The notes: generated from the sequence alone by a model not told the origin. A stretch of DNA of 64,000 nt from Parcubacteria bacterium C7867-001 (GCA_001189095.1 LFCK01000004.1:1-64000), one strand, 5' to 3'. Counted from the first letter of the stretch, positions 16,829 through 25,189 are shown. Made by a program: numbers and translations.

Positions 16829-17977
16829 ATGAAGCTGCGGATTTTCCTCATCGCGGCCCTCGTCTTCCTCCTTCCGGATGTTTCTTTTGCTGCTACCTTC
16901 CTCGGTAAGCAGACCGTACTTTTTGCCGACGCCTCTTCCACGAACGTGTATCTCACGGGTGGCGACGTCCGAATTGCGACCGCGACGCCTGCTGATCTTT
17001 CGATTGCGGGTGGTACGTTGTCCATCTCGGCACCCGTTGGGGGCGACGCGCTTCTTTTCGGAGGTTCGATAGATGTTCAGCGTCCAGTGAAAGGGGACGT
17101 ACGCGCCGTGGGCGGCAGTGTGGTTATCGAAGATACGGTTGGCGGGGATGTTGTTGCGCTTGGTGGGGCCATAACCGTTTCCGGACATCCAAAAGACGCA
17201 TTTCTCGCTGGTGGAACGGTAGCGCTTACTAATGGCGCGTCGGGTCCCGTGACTATTTATGGCGCTGGCGTCCTTCTCGCAGGAACATTCGAGGATGACG
17301 TGCGTGTCACGGCAAGCGATCATATTACGCTTGCCGAAGGAACAATTATTAAAGGTTCGCTCGTGTATGACGCGCCGCAGCAGGCTGAAATTCCTGCGTC
17401 CGCGACTATCGGCAGCGTTGAATACACCGGTTCATCATCCTTTCTTCCAACGAACGCAGAAGCGAAGACTTTTGCGGTCGCCGGCGCGGGCGTCTTCCTT
17501 GTCGTAAGTGTTCTTTCGGCGATGCTTCTCTCGGGACTTGTTGCTGGACTCTTCCCAGACTTCACACAAACAGTTGCTCAGTTCGCGTTGCGCGGCTCGC
17601 TGCGCCGGTTCGTGCTTACGGCGCTCCTCGGATTTGCTGCTTTTGTCGCAACTCCCGTCTTTATTCTTCTGCTCCTCGCCTCGTTTGTTGGCATGGGTGT
17701 GGCGATGCTTGCCGGCGTGTTGTACCTCCTCCTCCTCACCCTTTCGTATGTATATGCAGCCGTTCTTGCGGGTAGCGCGCTTGCGCGTTCAGTATGGAAA
17801 CGGGAGACCGTGTTCTGGCGTGACGTCGTGCTCGGCATGCTCGTCCTGCAGCTCATCGGGCGGGTCCCCGGCATAGGACCGCTTATCGCGCTCGTACTTT
17901 CTGCAGCTGCTGCGGGCACACTCCTTACGCTCGCGTTCCGCTTCGCCTTCAAGCGTGAAGGTCCAGAGGAGTTATAA
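16829..17977 (+). CDS. Bactofilin-like beta-helix domain fused to a polytopic membrane domain
   Basis: A 382-residue protein. It has a cleavable-looking signal (about residues 1-21, ending in SFAA), followed by about 175 residues of short repeats with regular Gly and Val (GGDVRA, VGGDVV, LGGAIT), as in bactofilin/polymer-forming domains. From about residue 210 at least four hydrophobic helices follow. Such fusions place a beta-helical domain outside the membrane. The sequence shows no catalytic motif, so a structural envelope role is inferred. It is the second gene after the VKOR gene, 6 nt apart, and has no obvious own promoter. Confidence 0.75.
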   Translation: MKLRIFLIAALVFLLPDVSFAATFLGKQTVLFADASSTNVYLTGGDVRIATATPADLSIAGGTLSISAPVGGDALLFGGSIDVQRPVKGDVRAVGGSVVIEDTVGGDVVALGGAITVSGHPKDAFLAGGTVALTNGASGPVTIYGAGVLLAGTFEDDVRVTASDHITLAEGTIIKGSLVYDAPQQAEIPASATIGSVEYTGSSSFLPTNAEAKTFAVAGAGVFLVVSVLSAMLLSGLVAGLFPDFTQTVAQFALRGSLRRFVLTALLGFAAFVATPVFILLLLASFVGMGVAMLAGVLYLLLLTLSYVYAAVLAGSALARSVWKRETVFWRDVVLGMLVLQLIGRVPGIGPLIALVLSAAAAGTLLTLAFRFAFKREGPEEL

Positions 17978-18001
17978 ACCTCGTGTTCGTTGACGCGTGT
18001 G

Positions 18002-18029
18002 CTTCTGTCCCTAAGAGTAAGGGCAGAAG
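18002..18029 (+). promoter_or_regulatory. Leader hairpin before the gene at 18041
   Basis: CTTCTG(T)CCCT and AGGGCAGAAG pair around a 7-nt loop with one bulged T. The hairpin ends just before the SD-like GGGAGA and the ATG at 18041, so it could affect ribosome access. No U-tract follows, so it is not a normal terminator. Confidence 0.45.
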
Positions 18030-18040
18030 GGAGACGTGAC

Positions 18041-18412
18041 ATGAAGAAAAAGAATGCGCTCGCCATTCCTAAATCAGTGAAGCTTCTCGATTTGTCGTAC
18101 TACCTCGCGCGGGTGTATCGCGAACATGAGTCATGCGAAGATCCGATATTCATCGGTGAGCTCGGCATGCTTCTGTTCAGCAAGTTTCTCGGTCAGCACC
18201 CACCGTTCGACGGAACCTACCGCTCGCAAGCGTATGCGTTTCTCGAATATGTTGATGCCGGCATTCATGAGTGGCTTGAGAAGCACGACTTGTATCCGAT
18301 GTATCACGCGCTCGGCGACGCTCGCATCTACGCTGATATGCTGCGTAGCCTCGCGTATCAAATGCAGCTCGCCGCGCTTCCTGAGCAAAGGAAAACTGCG
18401 TTCGTTGCATAA
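18041..18412 (+). CDS. Hypothetical small cytoplasmic protein
   Basis: A 123-residue, mostly alpha-helical, charged protein. I start at the ATG at 18041, preceded by GGGAGA, rather than at an upstream in-frame codon that would translate a leader hairpin. It contains several aromatic/His-containing helices (SYYLARVYREHE, AGIHEWLEKHDLYPMYHALGD). No catalytic signature or membrane segment is seen, and the family is not recognised. A strong inverted repeat at 18416-18440 follows the stop. With its own leader, SD and terminator it belongs to the SD-type class of small genes in this window. Confidence 0.65.
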   Translation: MKKKNALAIPKSVKLLDLSYYLARVYREHESCEDPIFIGELGMLLFSKFLGQHPPFDGTYRSQAYAFLEYVDAGIHEWLEKHDLYPMYHALGDARIYADMLRSLAYQMQLAALPEQRKTAFVA

Positions 18413-18415
18413 AAG

Positions 18416-18440
18416 ACCGCCTCGCCTCTGGCGAGGCGGT
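18416..18440 (+). terminator. Hairpin terminator-like repeat
   Basis: ACCGCCTCGCC/GGCGAGGCGGT with a TCT loop, 4 nt after the stop at 18412. It lacks a long T tract, so termination may be partial. The nth -10 region starts directly after it. Confidence 0.55.
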
Positions 18441-18459
18441 TATATGCTATCGTTCCCGC

Positions 18460-19131
18460 ATGAAATCGATGTCGACACCTGCAGAACGAAAGACTCGAGC
18501 AAAGAAGATGCTCGCGTACCTTAAGAAGGCGTATCCTGTTCCTAAAACCGAACTCAACTACACAACACCGATGCAAATGCTCGCATCCGTCATGCTCTCA
18601 GCGCAAACGACCGATAAGCAGGTGAACAAAGTAACGGCAACCCTTTGGAAGAAATATAAAACAGTGAAGGATTTTGCGAGCGCGAAGTACGCGACCCTCG
18701 ATAAGGAAATAAGCTCAGTCTCGTTCCATCGCAATAAGGCAAAAGCCATCATCGCAAGCGCGCAAAAGATCATCGATGATTTCGGTGGCAAGGTTCCGAA
18801 GACCGAGCCCGAGCTCGTGACGCTTCCCGGTGTCGCCTACAAAACTGCACATGTCGTTCTTGGGGAGCTCTACAACATCTGGGAAGGTATTCCGACCGAC
18901 ACGCACGTAAAGCGCTTTGCGCTCAGGTTCGATCTGACAAAGCATACGGATCTTAAAAAAATCTCGAAGGATCTCGAAGCCCTCATACCAAAAAAGGATT
19001 GGCGGTACGTCAATAATGGTCTGGTTCTCTACGGTCGTTATGTGTGTCCGGCTCGGCCTCACGACTGCGCTATGCACCCGCTCACCAAGATCTGGCCAGA
19101 GGCCCAAAAGCGCTGGCCTCGCGCATCCTAA
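18460..19131 (+). CDS. nth: Endonuclease III-like DNA glycosylase/AP lyase without a full Fe-S site
   Basis: A 223-residue base-excision-repair enzyme acting on oxidised pyrimidines. It has the helix-hairpin-helix LPGVAYKTA with the catalytic Lys (K128) and the catalytic Asp in TDTHVKR (D147). Normal Nth proteins end with four cysteines holding a 4Fe-4S cluster. Here only C196 and C203 remain, and the next two positions read AMHP and no Cys follows, so a cluster is unlikely. Length is otherwise normal. The start at 18460 follows a TATGCT/TGCTAT box. The neighbour mutY shows the same loss of Fe-S ligands. Confidence 0.9.
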   Translation: MKSMSTPAERKTRAKKMLAYLKKAYPVPKTELNYTTPMQMLASVMLSAQTTDKQVNKVTATLWKKYKTVKDFASAKYATLDKEISSVSFHRNKAKAIIASAQKIIDDFGGKVPKTEPELVTLPGVAYKTAHVVLGELYNIWEGIPTDTHVKRFALRFDLTKHTDLKKISKDLEALIPKKDWRYVNNGLVLYGRYVCPARPHDCAMHPLTKIWPEAQKRWPRAS

Positions 19132-19135
19132 TTCG

Positions 19136-19163
19136 TTGACCCAAGGTGCTCGAGGTATACAAT
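19136..19163 (+). promoter_or_regulatory. Sigma70-type promoter of an RNA gene
   Basis: TTGACC (19136-19141), 16 nt, TACAAT (19158-19163). It points into a 210-nt region with no reading frame but strong secondary structure. Confidence 0.6.
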
Positions 19164-19169
19164 GTCCCT

Positions 19170-19385
19170 CAGACTCTGGCTACGTGGTATCCCGGCATTC
19201 CGGAGTGAGAAGGTCGGAGCGTGAAGGGAATCGGGAGCTCTTGCGAGCTCACGGCAGACCGCAGGCGGTTCAGCCACCATTGCCCCCGCCGACCAATGCT
19301 AGCAATATGTTGGGCAGTATCACTCGCGCCAGAGTAGCGCCCCTCGTTTGGTTTCCGGCCGGAACCTGCGAGGGGCGTTTTGCTT
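19170..19385 (+). ncRNA. Unclassified structured RNA between nth and mutY
   Basis: This region between two genes is non-coding. It has a promoter at 19136-19163 and ends with a terminator-like hairpin (GCCCCTCG/CGAGGGGC, then GTTTTG). A closing stem ACTCTGGC (19173-19180)/GCCAGAGT (19328-19335) is extended by GTGGTAT/GTATCAC. Inside are GGTCGG (19212-19217)/CCGACC (19289-19294), GGCGG/CCGCC and a GAGCTC-TTGC-GAGCTC hairpin (19235-19250). The overall rod with inner arms recalls 6S RNA in size, but I cannot confirm that. It lacks the SRP RNA core and the tmRNA ends. An unknown class is possible. Confidence 0.6.
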
Positions 19386-19388
19386 TGC

Positions 19389-19394
19389 TAGGAT
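19389..19394 (+). promoter_or_regulatory. -10 box of a probable leaderless promoter for mutY
   Basis: TAGGAT ends 6 nt before the ATG at 19401, directly after the terminator of the upstream RNA gene. No SD is present. Confidence 0.45.
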
Positions 19395-19400
19395 AGACCG

Positions 19401-20210
19401 ATGACGATAGCGGCGTTCAGAAAAAGGGTACTCGATTTTCATGCGGCGCAGGGGAGGCACGCGCTTCCATGGCGCGAGAGCAACGATCCGTACCGCGTAC
19501 TAGTCTCCGAGATCATGCTGCAGCAGACGCAGGTGGAACGCGTCATTCCGTTTTATAAGGCGTGGATAAAAAAGTTTCCAATCGTTCGCTCGCTCGCAAA
19601 AGCCCCGCTCGCGGATGTTCTCAAACTCTGGCAAGGACTTGGCTACAATCGTCGCGCTCGGCTTCTTCTCGAAACCGCAAAAGCGGTGGTTCGTGAAAAC
19701 AAGGGAGTTTTTCCAAAGACACCGGAAGAGCTCGAAAAACTTCCCGGCATTGGCCCCTATACCGCCCGAGCTGTTGCGGCTTTTTCATATAATCAGGACG
19801 TGGTGTTCATCGAGACAAATATCCGTACGGCGGTGACACATCACTTTTTCCCGCATAAGAAGAAAGTAGAGGATAAAGAACTGATCGCGATTCTTGCGAA
19901 AGCGCTTCCGAAAGGAAAAAGCAGAGAATGGTACTCAGCGCTCATGGATTACGGTTCGTATCTGAAGCGAAGCGGCGTTCGTATTAATGCAAAAGCAAAG
20001 GGGTACACGAAGCAGCCGAAGTTTGAAGGCTCTCCGCGCCAAGCGCGTGGCGCTATTCTCAAAGCTCTCGTGAAGGGTCCGCAAGACGAGGCGTTTCTTA
20101 TTGAACTTCTTGGTTCATCTCGCCGTGTGCAGATGTGCGCTCAGCTAGCAGTACTCACGAAAGAGGGAATGATAGAGCTCTCGCGAGGCAAATTCAGGCT
20201 TCCCAAATGA
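19401..20210 (+). CDS. mutY: MutY-type adenine DNA glycosylase without Fe-S cluster or Nudix domain
   Basis: A 269-residue HhH-GPD glycosylase. The N-terminus is classic MutY: LPWRESNDPYRVLVSEIMLQQTQV with catalytic E37, and the HhH LPGIGPYTARAV. The usual Asp of the family is replaced by Glu (E138 in FIETNIR). The region that normally bears four Fe-S cysteines (after ALMDYGSY) has none. The C-terminus is a short basic domain of about 70 residues, not the MutT-like 8-oxoG recognition domain. The protein may therefore act on a different lesion, or be a streamlined MutY. Its stop codon lies at the edge of a terminator hairpin at 20209-20239. Confidence 0.85.
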   Translation: MTIAAFRKRVLDFHAAQGRHALPWRESNDPYRVLVSEIMLQQTQVERVIPFYKAWIKKFPIVRSLAKAPLADVLKLWQGLGYNRRARLLLETAKAVVRENKGVFPKTPEELEKLPGIGPYTARAVAAFSYNQDVVFIETNIRTAVTHHFFPHKKKVEDKELIAILAKALPKGKSREWYSALMDYGSYLKRSGVRINAKAKGYTKQPKFEGSPRQARGAILKALVKGPQDEAFLIELLGSSRRVQMCAQLAVLTKEGMIELSRGKFRLPK

Positions 20211-20239
20211 AAACGCGGCGCCAGAGGCGCCGCGTTTTC
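20209..20239. terminator. Bidirectional intrinsic terminator
   Basis: GAAAACGCGGCGCC and GGCGCCGCGTTTTC form a 14-bp stem with A/T ends. It serves mutY (+) and RNase J (-), whose stops lie on either side. Confidence 0.8.
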
Positions 20240-20253
20240 ATTTGCATGTAGTA

Positions 20254-22161
20254 CTAGACCCCGATCAGCACTGGAATGACCATCGGTGCTTTATTCGTTC
20301 GCGAGAAGAGGTAGCCCGCCATGGTGTCGGTGAGCTGGTTCTTCACATAGTCGAGGTCGACGGGGTTCATACCGCGAGTAGAATCCTCGACGGTCTTCTT
20401 GATGAGAAGGCGACCTTGATTGAGGAGATCCTGAGACTCACGCAGATACACGAAGCCGCGGGAAATAATGTCCGGTGACTTGCGGAGCTTGCCGGTCTTC
20501 AGGTTAATCGTGGCGATGATGACGAACATTCCGTCTTTCGCGAGCATCTGGCGATCGCGAATGACCACTTCCTGCATATCCCCGATAGCGAAGCCGTCGA
20601 CAATAAGCGGAGAGTTCGGAACCTTTTCCTTGTGGATGGTAAGCGTCTCGCCGTCGATGATGTCGGCGACCGTGCCGTTCTCCGCGAGGATGATGTTTTC
20701 CTTCGGGAAGCCGGACTGCTCGACCGCCTTTGCGTGGCAGAAGGTCATCGAGTAGTAGCCGTAGGCTGGAAGGAAGAACTTCGCACCCACTTTCTTGTTT
20801 ATCCAGACGAGCTCTCCTGTGTGGCCGTGGCCGCCCGAGTGAACATCGCTTGAGCGATAGTGAATGAGGGATACTTTGTTGTGATAGAGATTGTCCTTGA
20901 GTTTCTGGACGGAGATCTCGTTGCCCGGAATGACGGATGACGAGAGGACGACCGTATCGCGCTCGGTAAGCGTGATGTTCTTGTGCTGCTTGGTTGCGAT
21001 GCGCATGAGCGCAGCAAACTCTTCACCCTGCGCGCCAGTAGCGAGCACAACAATCTTGTCAGGTGGGTAATCGCCAATTTCCTGAGCAGGGATGATGGTG
21101 TCCTTAGCGAGCTTCACGAGCCCGAGCTTCTGCGCGATTTCAAGGTTTGTCTTTATCGAGCGTCCCTCGAGCACGAGCTTCTTTCCGTATTTCTCGGAAA
21201 TCTCGATGATGCTCACCATGCGTTCGAACTGGGACGCGAAGGTGCCGATGATGAGGCGGCCCGAAACGGTCTTGATGATGCCTTCGAGCGTCTCATTCAC
21301 TTTCTTGTCGGGAATGGAGAATCCGTCCACTTCCGCACGCGTTGAATCGCCGATGAAGAGCAGGTTCTTCTGTTCGCCTATTTTCGACCAGCGCTTTTCT
21401 TCTTCGGGCACCGGAATGCCATCCACGTGCTCGAGCTTAAGGTCGCCGGTGATCACGATGTTGCCATAGGGCGTATCAATGAGAATGCCCATCGAGTCCG
21501 GAATCGAGTGCGTAACGGGGAAGAAGGTGCACTTGGTCGAACCAATGGTGTGTGTCTGCCAATCGTCGACGATGACGAGATTCGCTGCTGGCATCTCAGG
21601 ATATTCTTCCTGACGTTTCTGGATCATGGTCGCCGAAAGCTGCTTCGTGTAGATCGGCGGATTGCCGAAACGATTCATGAGGAATGGGATACCGCCGATG
21701 TGGTCGAGGTGGCCGTGCGTGATGAATACGGCACGGACACGATCCGCGTTCTTCTCGAGGTATTTCGTATTCGGAAGGATGTAGTCGACGCCCGGAGAAG
21801 AATCTTCCGAGGTGAACTGGAAGCCGACGTCGGACACAAAGATGTCGTTGCCGACTTCAAACGCAAGCATGTTGCGGCCGACTTCTTCGACGCCGCCTAA
21901 AGGCACGACGCGAACGACGTTTGATTCGACTGGTGCAGGAATATAGTCTGCACCGCGTTTTACTGCGGGCGAGGGACCCATGTCGCGACGCATCGGGCCG
22001 CGCATCGAACGATCGCGTCCTCCGCGACCGCGACCTCCGCGCGCAGGTGGGCGTCCGCCGGCGCGATTGCCGCGGAAGCCACCTCCTCGGCGAGGGCCGT
22101 CTTTTTGTGGAGCGCCGTGCCCTCGGTTGTCAGGGGCGGGCGCTGGTGCTGGTGCTGTCAT
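20254..22161 (-). CDS. rnj: Ribonuclease J with RG-rich N-terminal extension
   Basis: A 635-residue metallo-beta-lactamase/beta-CASP RNase that acts as endo- and 5'-3' exoribonuclease in mRNA decay and RNA maturation. The metal site THGHLDHIGG, the later THSIPDSMG and GDLKLEH blocks, and the beta-CASP/C-terminal motif VHSGGHGHTGE are visible. The first ~65 residues are an unusual Pro-, Gly- and Arg-rich extension with repeated RGG-type motifs (RGGGFRGNR, RGGRGRGG), which probably bind RNA. The C-terminal domain (about 510-635) has the RNase J tail. The gene is monocistronic and shares the terminator at 20209-20239. Confidence 0.92.
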   Translation of the reverse strand: MTAPAPAPAPDNRGHGAPQKDGPRRGGGFRGNRAGGRPPARGGRGRGGRDRSMRGPMRRDMGPSPAVKRGADYIPAPVESNVVRVVPLGGVEEVGRNMLAFEVGNDIFVSDVGFQFTSEDSSPGVDYILPNTKYLEKNADRVRAVFITHGHLDHIGGIPFLMNRFGNPPIYTKQLSATMIQKRQEEYPEMPAANLVIVDDWQTHTIGSTKCTFFPVTHSIPDSMGILIDTPYGNIVITGDLKLEHVDGIPVPEEEKRWSKIGEQKNLLFIGDSTRAEVDGFSIPDKKVNETLEGIIKTVSGRLIIGTFASQFERMVSIIEISEKYGKKLVLEGRSIKTNLEIAQKLGLVKLAKDTIIPAQEIGDYPPDKIVVLATGAQGEEFAALMRIATKQHKNITLTERDTVVLSSSVIPGNEISVQKLKDNLYHNKVSLIHYRSSDVHSGGHGHTGELVWINKKVGAKFFLPAYGYYSMTFCHAKAVEQSGFPKENIILAENGTVADIIDGETLTIHKEKVPNSPLIVDGFAIGDMQEVVIRDRQMLAKDGMFVIIATINLKTGKLRKSPDIISRGFVYLRESQDLLNQGRLLIKKTVEDSTRGMNPVDLDYVKNQLTDTMAGYLFSRTNKAPMVIPVLIGV

Positions 22162-22255
22162 ACTGATAGCTAGTTAATGTTCTCGTATAATTTTTTTGTC
22201 TGTTGCACCTGATGTGCAATTGATAGGGAACGGTTACTCGAAAGTATACCGCGCA

Positions 22256-23986
22256 CTATCGACTGCTCACCTGTGAAAAAACGGGCCAGACGCGTTCCGT
22301 CTGTCGATACCATCCCCACACACCCGCAAAGCGATCCGATGGTTCCGCAATCTGCGCAAACGCGACGCCTCCAAGTCCTTTTGGAATCACGTACACGAAG
22401 TCTGGTGTGTGTGTGAAGACCGCAGGGTAGTCAGCGGTGATGAGCGCACTCGCTTTCGCGAGGTCATCCTTGCGGGTCTCTGCATTCCCTTCAGTGCGCA
22501 TCTTCTCGAGGAGGTCGTCGACGCTCTTGTTCGCGTACATTGCGATGTTGAGCCCCGGATCGTTGCGTTCTGCGGAATCCCAGAAGGCGAAGAGGTCTGC
22601 GTCGCGGCCAACCACCATACCGAAGAGCAGCGCATCATACTTACGCGGGCGAATAACGTTCTGAGTGAGATCACCGGGCTCATAGAGCTCGATAGATACT
22701 GGCACATTAAGCGCTGCCCACTGCTCTTTGAGCGCCGTCGCGACGGCCTTCAATTCAGGAACGTTGCTGGTGCGAAGCGTAACAGTGAGCTCCAATTTGC
22801 TCTTTGCGTTCTTCCACGTGTTCGATTCAGTATCGAGTTTCCAGCCGTTGTTCGTAAGCGTCTTCGTCGCTGCGGCAACGCGTTCCTCCTGCGTTATCGG
22901 CGTCGTGCTCGATTGCGGGACTACGATGCCGCTTCCTGGCGGAAGCGGTCCTTCCACTGGCGTCGCAAACCCGCCAAGCGCGTCTTTCACGATGCTTCCA
23001 CGATCCGTCATAAGCGAAAGTGCTTTACGGACCTCGATGTGCGTGAACAAAGGATTCTGGTTTCCATTCCAGAAGACGCCGAACACCTGCGCGTACGGAG
23101 CGGTCACCGCGCCCGCTTTCGCAATGCCGTAGGCGCTTTCGATACGACCGTTCTTGAGGGCGGCTTCAAGGTCTCGCTGCTGAGCGAAGAAATAGAAGCG
23201 TATCGAATCGAGGTGTGGGCGGCCGAGCGCGAATTCGCGCGAGGCGACCAAATCCATACGATCGATGATGCCGCTTCCGTTCCTATGTACGTTCGAAACA
23301 CGGAAGGGACCTGCACCAACTGGATGCGTCATCAAGGTTGAGAAGGCGAACTCTTCATCAGAAACCGTGCGCCACAAGTGCGCGGGAAGGATACCGAGTG
23401 TCGTATCTTCGATGAAGGGTGCGTATGGTTTCGGAAGTGTGAAGCGAATCGTTCGCGCGTCGACTGCCTCGGCGCGGATGTTTGCCCAGTTCGCGAATTC
23501 AGGTGATTTAAGCGTCGGATCCTGCGCCTTCTCGACGGTGAACACGACATCGTCTGCGGTCACGGGCGTCCCGTCTGAGAAGCGGACGCCACTCTTCATA
23601 ATGAAGGTATAAACGGTGCCATCCTCCGAAACTTCGTAGCTCTCGGCAAGAACCGGAACAAGCGCGCCGTTGGTGCCTTCGCCCATAAGGCCTGCGTAGG
23701 TGAGAGACGAGAGGTCGCGGTCGGTGTCGGAAATTGCAAGCAGCGGATTCACGAAACGAGGTGAGCCAACGATGCCCTCAGTGAGCTTCCCTCCATCGGT
23801 TGGCTTTTCTATAAGAAAAGAACTTTCAAGCGCGTAGAGCGCCCCGAGGCTTGCTGCTATTGCGAACCCTGCGAGCACACCAGCGATGAGCTTATCGCCC
23901 GCCGAAAGCTTCTCGAGGAAACTCTCGAGTTTGTGCGCGAATGGAACGCGAATAGAAGAAAAGAATCGAGACAGTCGCTCGAACAT
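22256..23986 (-). CDS. Membrane-anchored ABC-type peptide/oligopeptide-binding protein
   Basis: A 576-residue solute-binding protein of family 5 (OppA/DppA type). Instead of a lipoprotein signal it has an N-terminal membrane anchor (about residues 33-56) after a cytoplasmic basic segment. Family landmarks include FVNPLLAISDTD, LAESYEVSEDGTVYTF, GVRFSDGTPVTADDV and ALSLMTDRGSIV. No permease or ATPase genes are adjacent, so it either works with a distant transporter or acts as an orphan receptor. It starts 7 nt after secG on the same strand, so the two genes are likely co-transcribed. Confidence 0.88.
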   Translation of the reverse strand: MFERLSRFFSSIRVPFAHKLESFLEKLSAGDKLIAGVLAGFAIAASLGALYALESSFLIEKPTDGGKLTEGIVGSPRFVNPLLAISDTDRDLSSLTYAGLMGEGTNGALVPVLAESYEVSEDGTVYTFIMKSGVRFSDGTPVTADDVVFTVEKAQDPTLKSPEFANWANIRAEAVDARTIRFTLPKPYAPFIEDTTLGILPAHLWRTVSDEEFAFSTLMTHPVGAGPFRVSNVHRNGSGIIDRMDLVASREFALGRPHLDSIRFYFFAQQRDLEAALKNGRIESAYGIAKAGAVTAPYAQVFGVFWNGNQNPLFTHIEVRKALSLMTDRGSIVKDALGGFATPVEGPLPPGSGIVVPQSSTTPITQEERVAAATKTLTNNGWKLDTESNTWKNAKSKLELTVTLRTSNVPELKAVATALKEQWAALNVPVSIELYEPGDLTQNVIRPRKYDALLFGMVVGRDADLFAFWDSAERNDPGLNIAMYANKSVDDLLEKMRTEGNAETRKDDLAKASALITADYPAVFTHTPDFVYVIPKGLGGVAFAQIAEPSDRFAGVWGWYRQTERVWPVFSQVSSR

Positions 23987-23993
23987 AGGTGGG

Positions 23994-24224
23994 TTAGATG
24001 AGGAACCCGGCGATTGCGCTTACGACGAAAAGGATAGCGACAACAATAGTTGCACGAAACAGGAAGCTTTCAGCTCCGCGTCGCTTGTAGAACGTCGATG
24101 AGAAATTATCGCCGCCGAATGCTCCTCCAAGGGACGCTCCACGATTCTGGAGCACGATCCCGATGATGAGGAGAAGGGAAAGGATGATTTCTATGTTGGG
24201 CAATGCTGCCTTGAGGGTCTCCAT
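23994..24224 (-). CDS. secG: Preprotein translocase subunit SecG
   Basis: A 76-residue, two-helix protein of the SecYEG channel. The first helix (IEIILSLLLIIGIVLQ), the conserved loop NRGASLGGAFGG and the second helix (ATIVVAILFVVSAIAGFLI) are characteristic. I use the ATG at 24224; a frame starting at 24245 adds seven unlikely residues. It is the first gene of a pair with the peptide-binding protein. Confident family assignment. Confidence 0.92.
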   Translation of the reverse strand: METLKAALPNIEIILSLLLIIGIVLQNRGASLGGAFGGDNFSSTFYKRRGAESFLFRATIVVAILFVVSAIAGFLI

Positions 24225-24369
24225 CTGTACGGGATACCGTAACACAGCTGGAACGAGCCTTCAACTGCTGTCCCCATTGACATTCTTATTTTAAATTTCA
24301 TATCTATTCCTTGCTCGGTTTCCGCTGGCGGCGTACGCTTTGGAAAGGATAGTTCCAACGGAGGTTCAA

Positions 24370-25065
24370 ATGTCATCAGGACATGGAAGAGATGGGCGTC
24401 GCGTGACGCTCTGGGGCGACGGTCAATCGGTCACGTATCTCGAAGTTTCCGAAGAGGAAGCGAGGGGCACCGGTTTCTTCGTTATGGCGGTCGGCTTCAT
24501 TGCGTTCTTATTCGCGATATGTGCATCGACCGCACTTACTCATGGGCACTGGCCGCTCAAGGTTAGTCCCTTCGACGAGGCGCTCAACGGGGGATTCATC
24601 TTCCTCGGTCTCTTACTCTTCGTCCTCGGGCTGCGCAGTAATGCGCAGCGCGGGTTCATCCCGGCCCTTTGCTACATGCTCGTTCTTTCAGCAGCAATCT
24701 CGCATGGCGCGGGCATCCTCCCTCACAGCATGAGCGATAGTGAGGCGACCAAAAAAATCCTCATTCTGTTCGGATTGGGAACTGTGGCGTTTCCGGCAGG
24801 AGTCGTCTGGCTCTACCCGTATCCACATAAAATCGGCCTCGCGGTGGTGTGGATGATGAGCATGACCGCTCAACTTCTCATCATCATTTCGTGGGCTGAG
24901 ACTGATACGGGAACATTTCTCGGCATCAGTGCGGATTGGGTGCGAATCGTCTTTGCAGGTTTCATCGGCCTCGGAATCTCACTCTACGGCGCAGGCTACC
25001 TCTCCCATCTTCACCGGATGCAGCACGATGCGTGGTCGAACTGGTTCATCCGGCACGGTGACTAA
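24370..25065 (+). CDS. Hypothetical multi-pass membrane protein
   Basis: A 231-residue protein with about six or seven hydrophobic helices. Start at the ATG at 24370, preceded at 7 nt by GGAGG, a good SD. The N-terminal ~35 residues are hydrophilic (RDGRRVTLWGDGQSVTYLEV). The helices then alternate with short loops, ending LSHLHRMQHDAWSNWFIRHGD. No known transport or enzyme motif is seen. It ends with a strong terminator at 25073-25099. The 125-nt region shared with the divergent secG gene probably carries both promoters. Confidence 0.7.
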   Translation: MSSGHGRDGRRVTLWGDGQSVTYLEVSEEEARGTGFFVMAVGFIAFLFAICASTALTHGHWPLKVSPFDEALNGGFIFLGLLLFVLGLRSNAQRGFIPALCYMLVLSAAISHGAGILPHSMSDSEATKKILILFGLGTVAFPAGVVWLYPYPHKIGLAVVWMMSMTAQLLIIISWAETDTGTFLGISADWVRIVFAGFIGLGISLYGAGYLSHLHRMQHDAWSNWFIRHGD

Positions 25066-25072
25066 CTCGTTA

Positions 25073-25099
25073 CGCCGCAGGCAAAGCCTGCGGCGTTTT
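25073..25099 (+). terminator. Intrinsic terminator
   Basis: CGCCGCAGGC-AAA-GCCTGCGGCG followed by TTTTC, 7 nt after the stop at 25065. Confidence 0.85.
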
Positions 25100-25106
25100 C
25101 CATATA

Positions 25107-25135
25107 TTGACCAAAATATATATTAATGATATAAT
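25107..25135 (+). promoter_or_regulatory. Strong sigma70-type promoter
   Basis: TTGACC (25107-25112), exactly 17 nt, then TATAAT (25130-25135), in an AT-rich patch. It drives the small gene at 25190 through a leader of about 50 nt. Confidence 0.75.
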
Positions 25136-25189
25136 AAAATTAGCCTTATCTCCGGGTTCAGGAGAGGTTCTCTTTTTGGGAGAATGCAT

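Noticed and set aside
16568..17323. 251-residue minus-strand frame
   Set aside because: Overlaps two well-supported plus-strand genes (VKOR and bactofilin-like), is composed of Arg/Glu runs, and has no family resemblance.
19170..19340. Cobalamin riboswitch
   Set aside because: GGGAATCGGG and TGCCCCCGCC recall parts of the B12 box, but the order and spacing do not fit, and the downstream gene (mutY) has its own promoter after a terminator.
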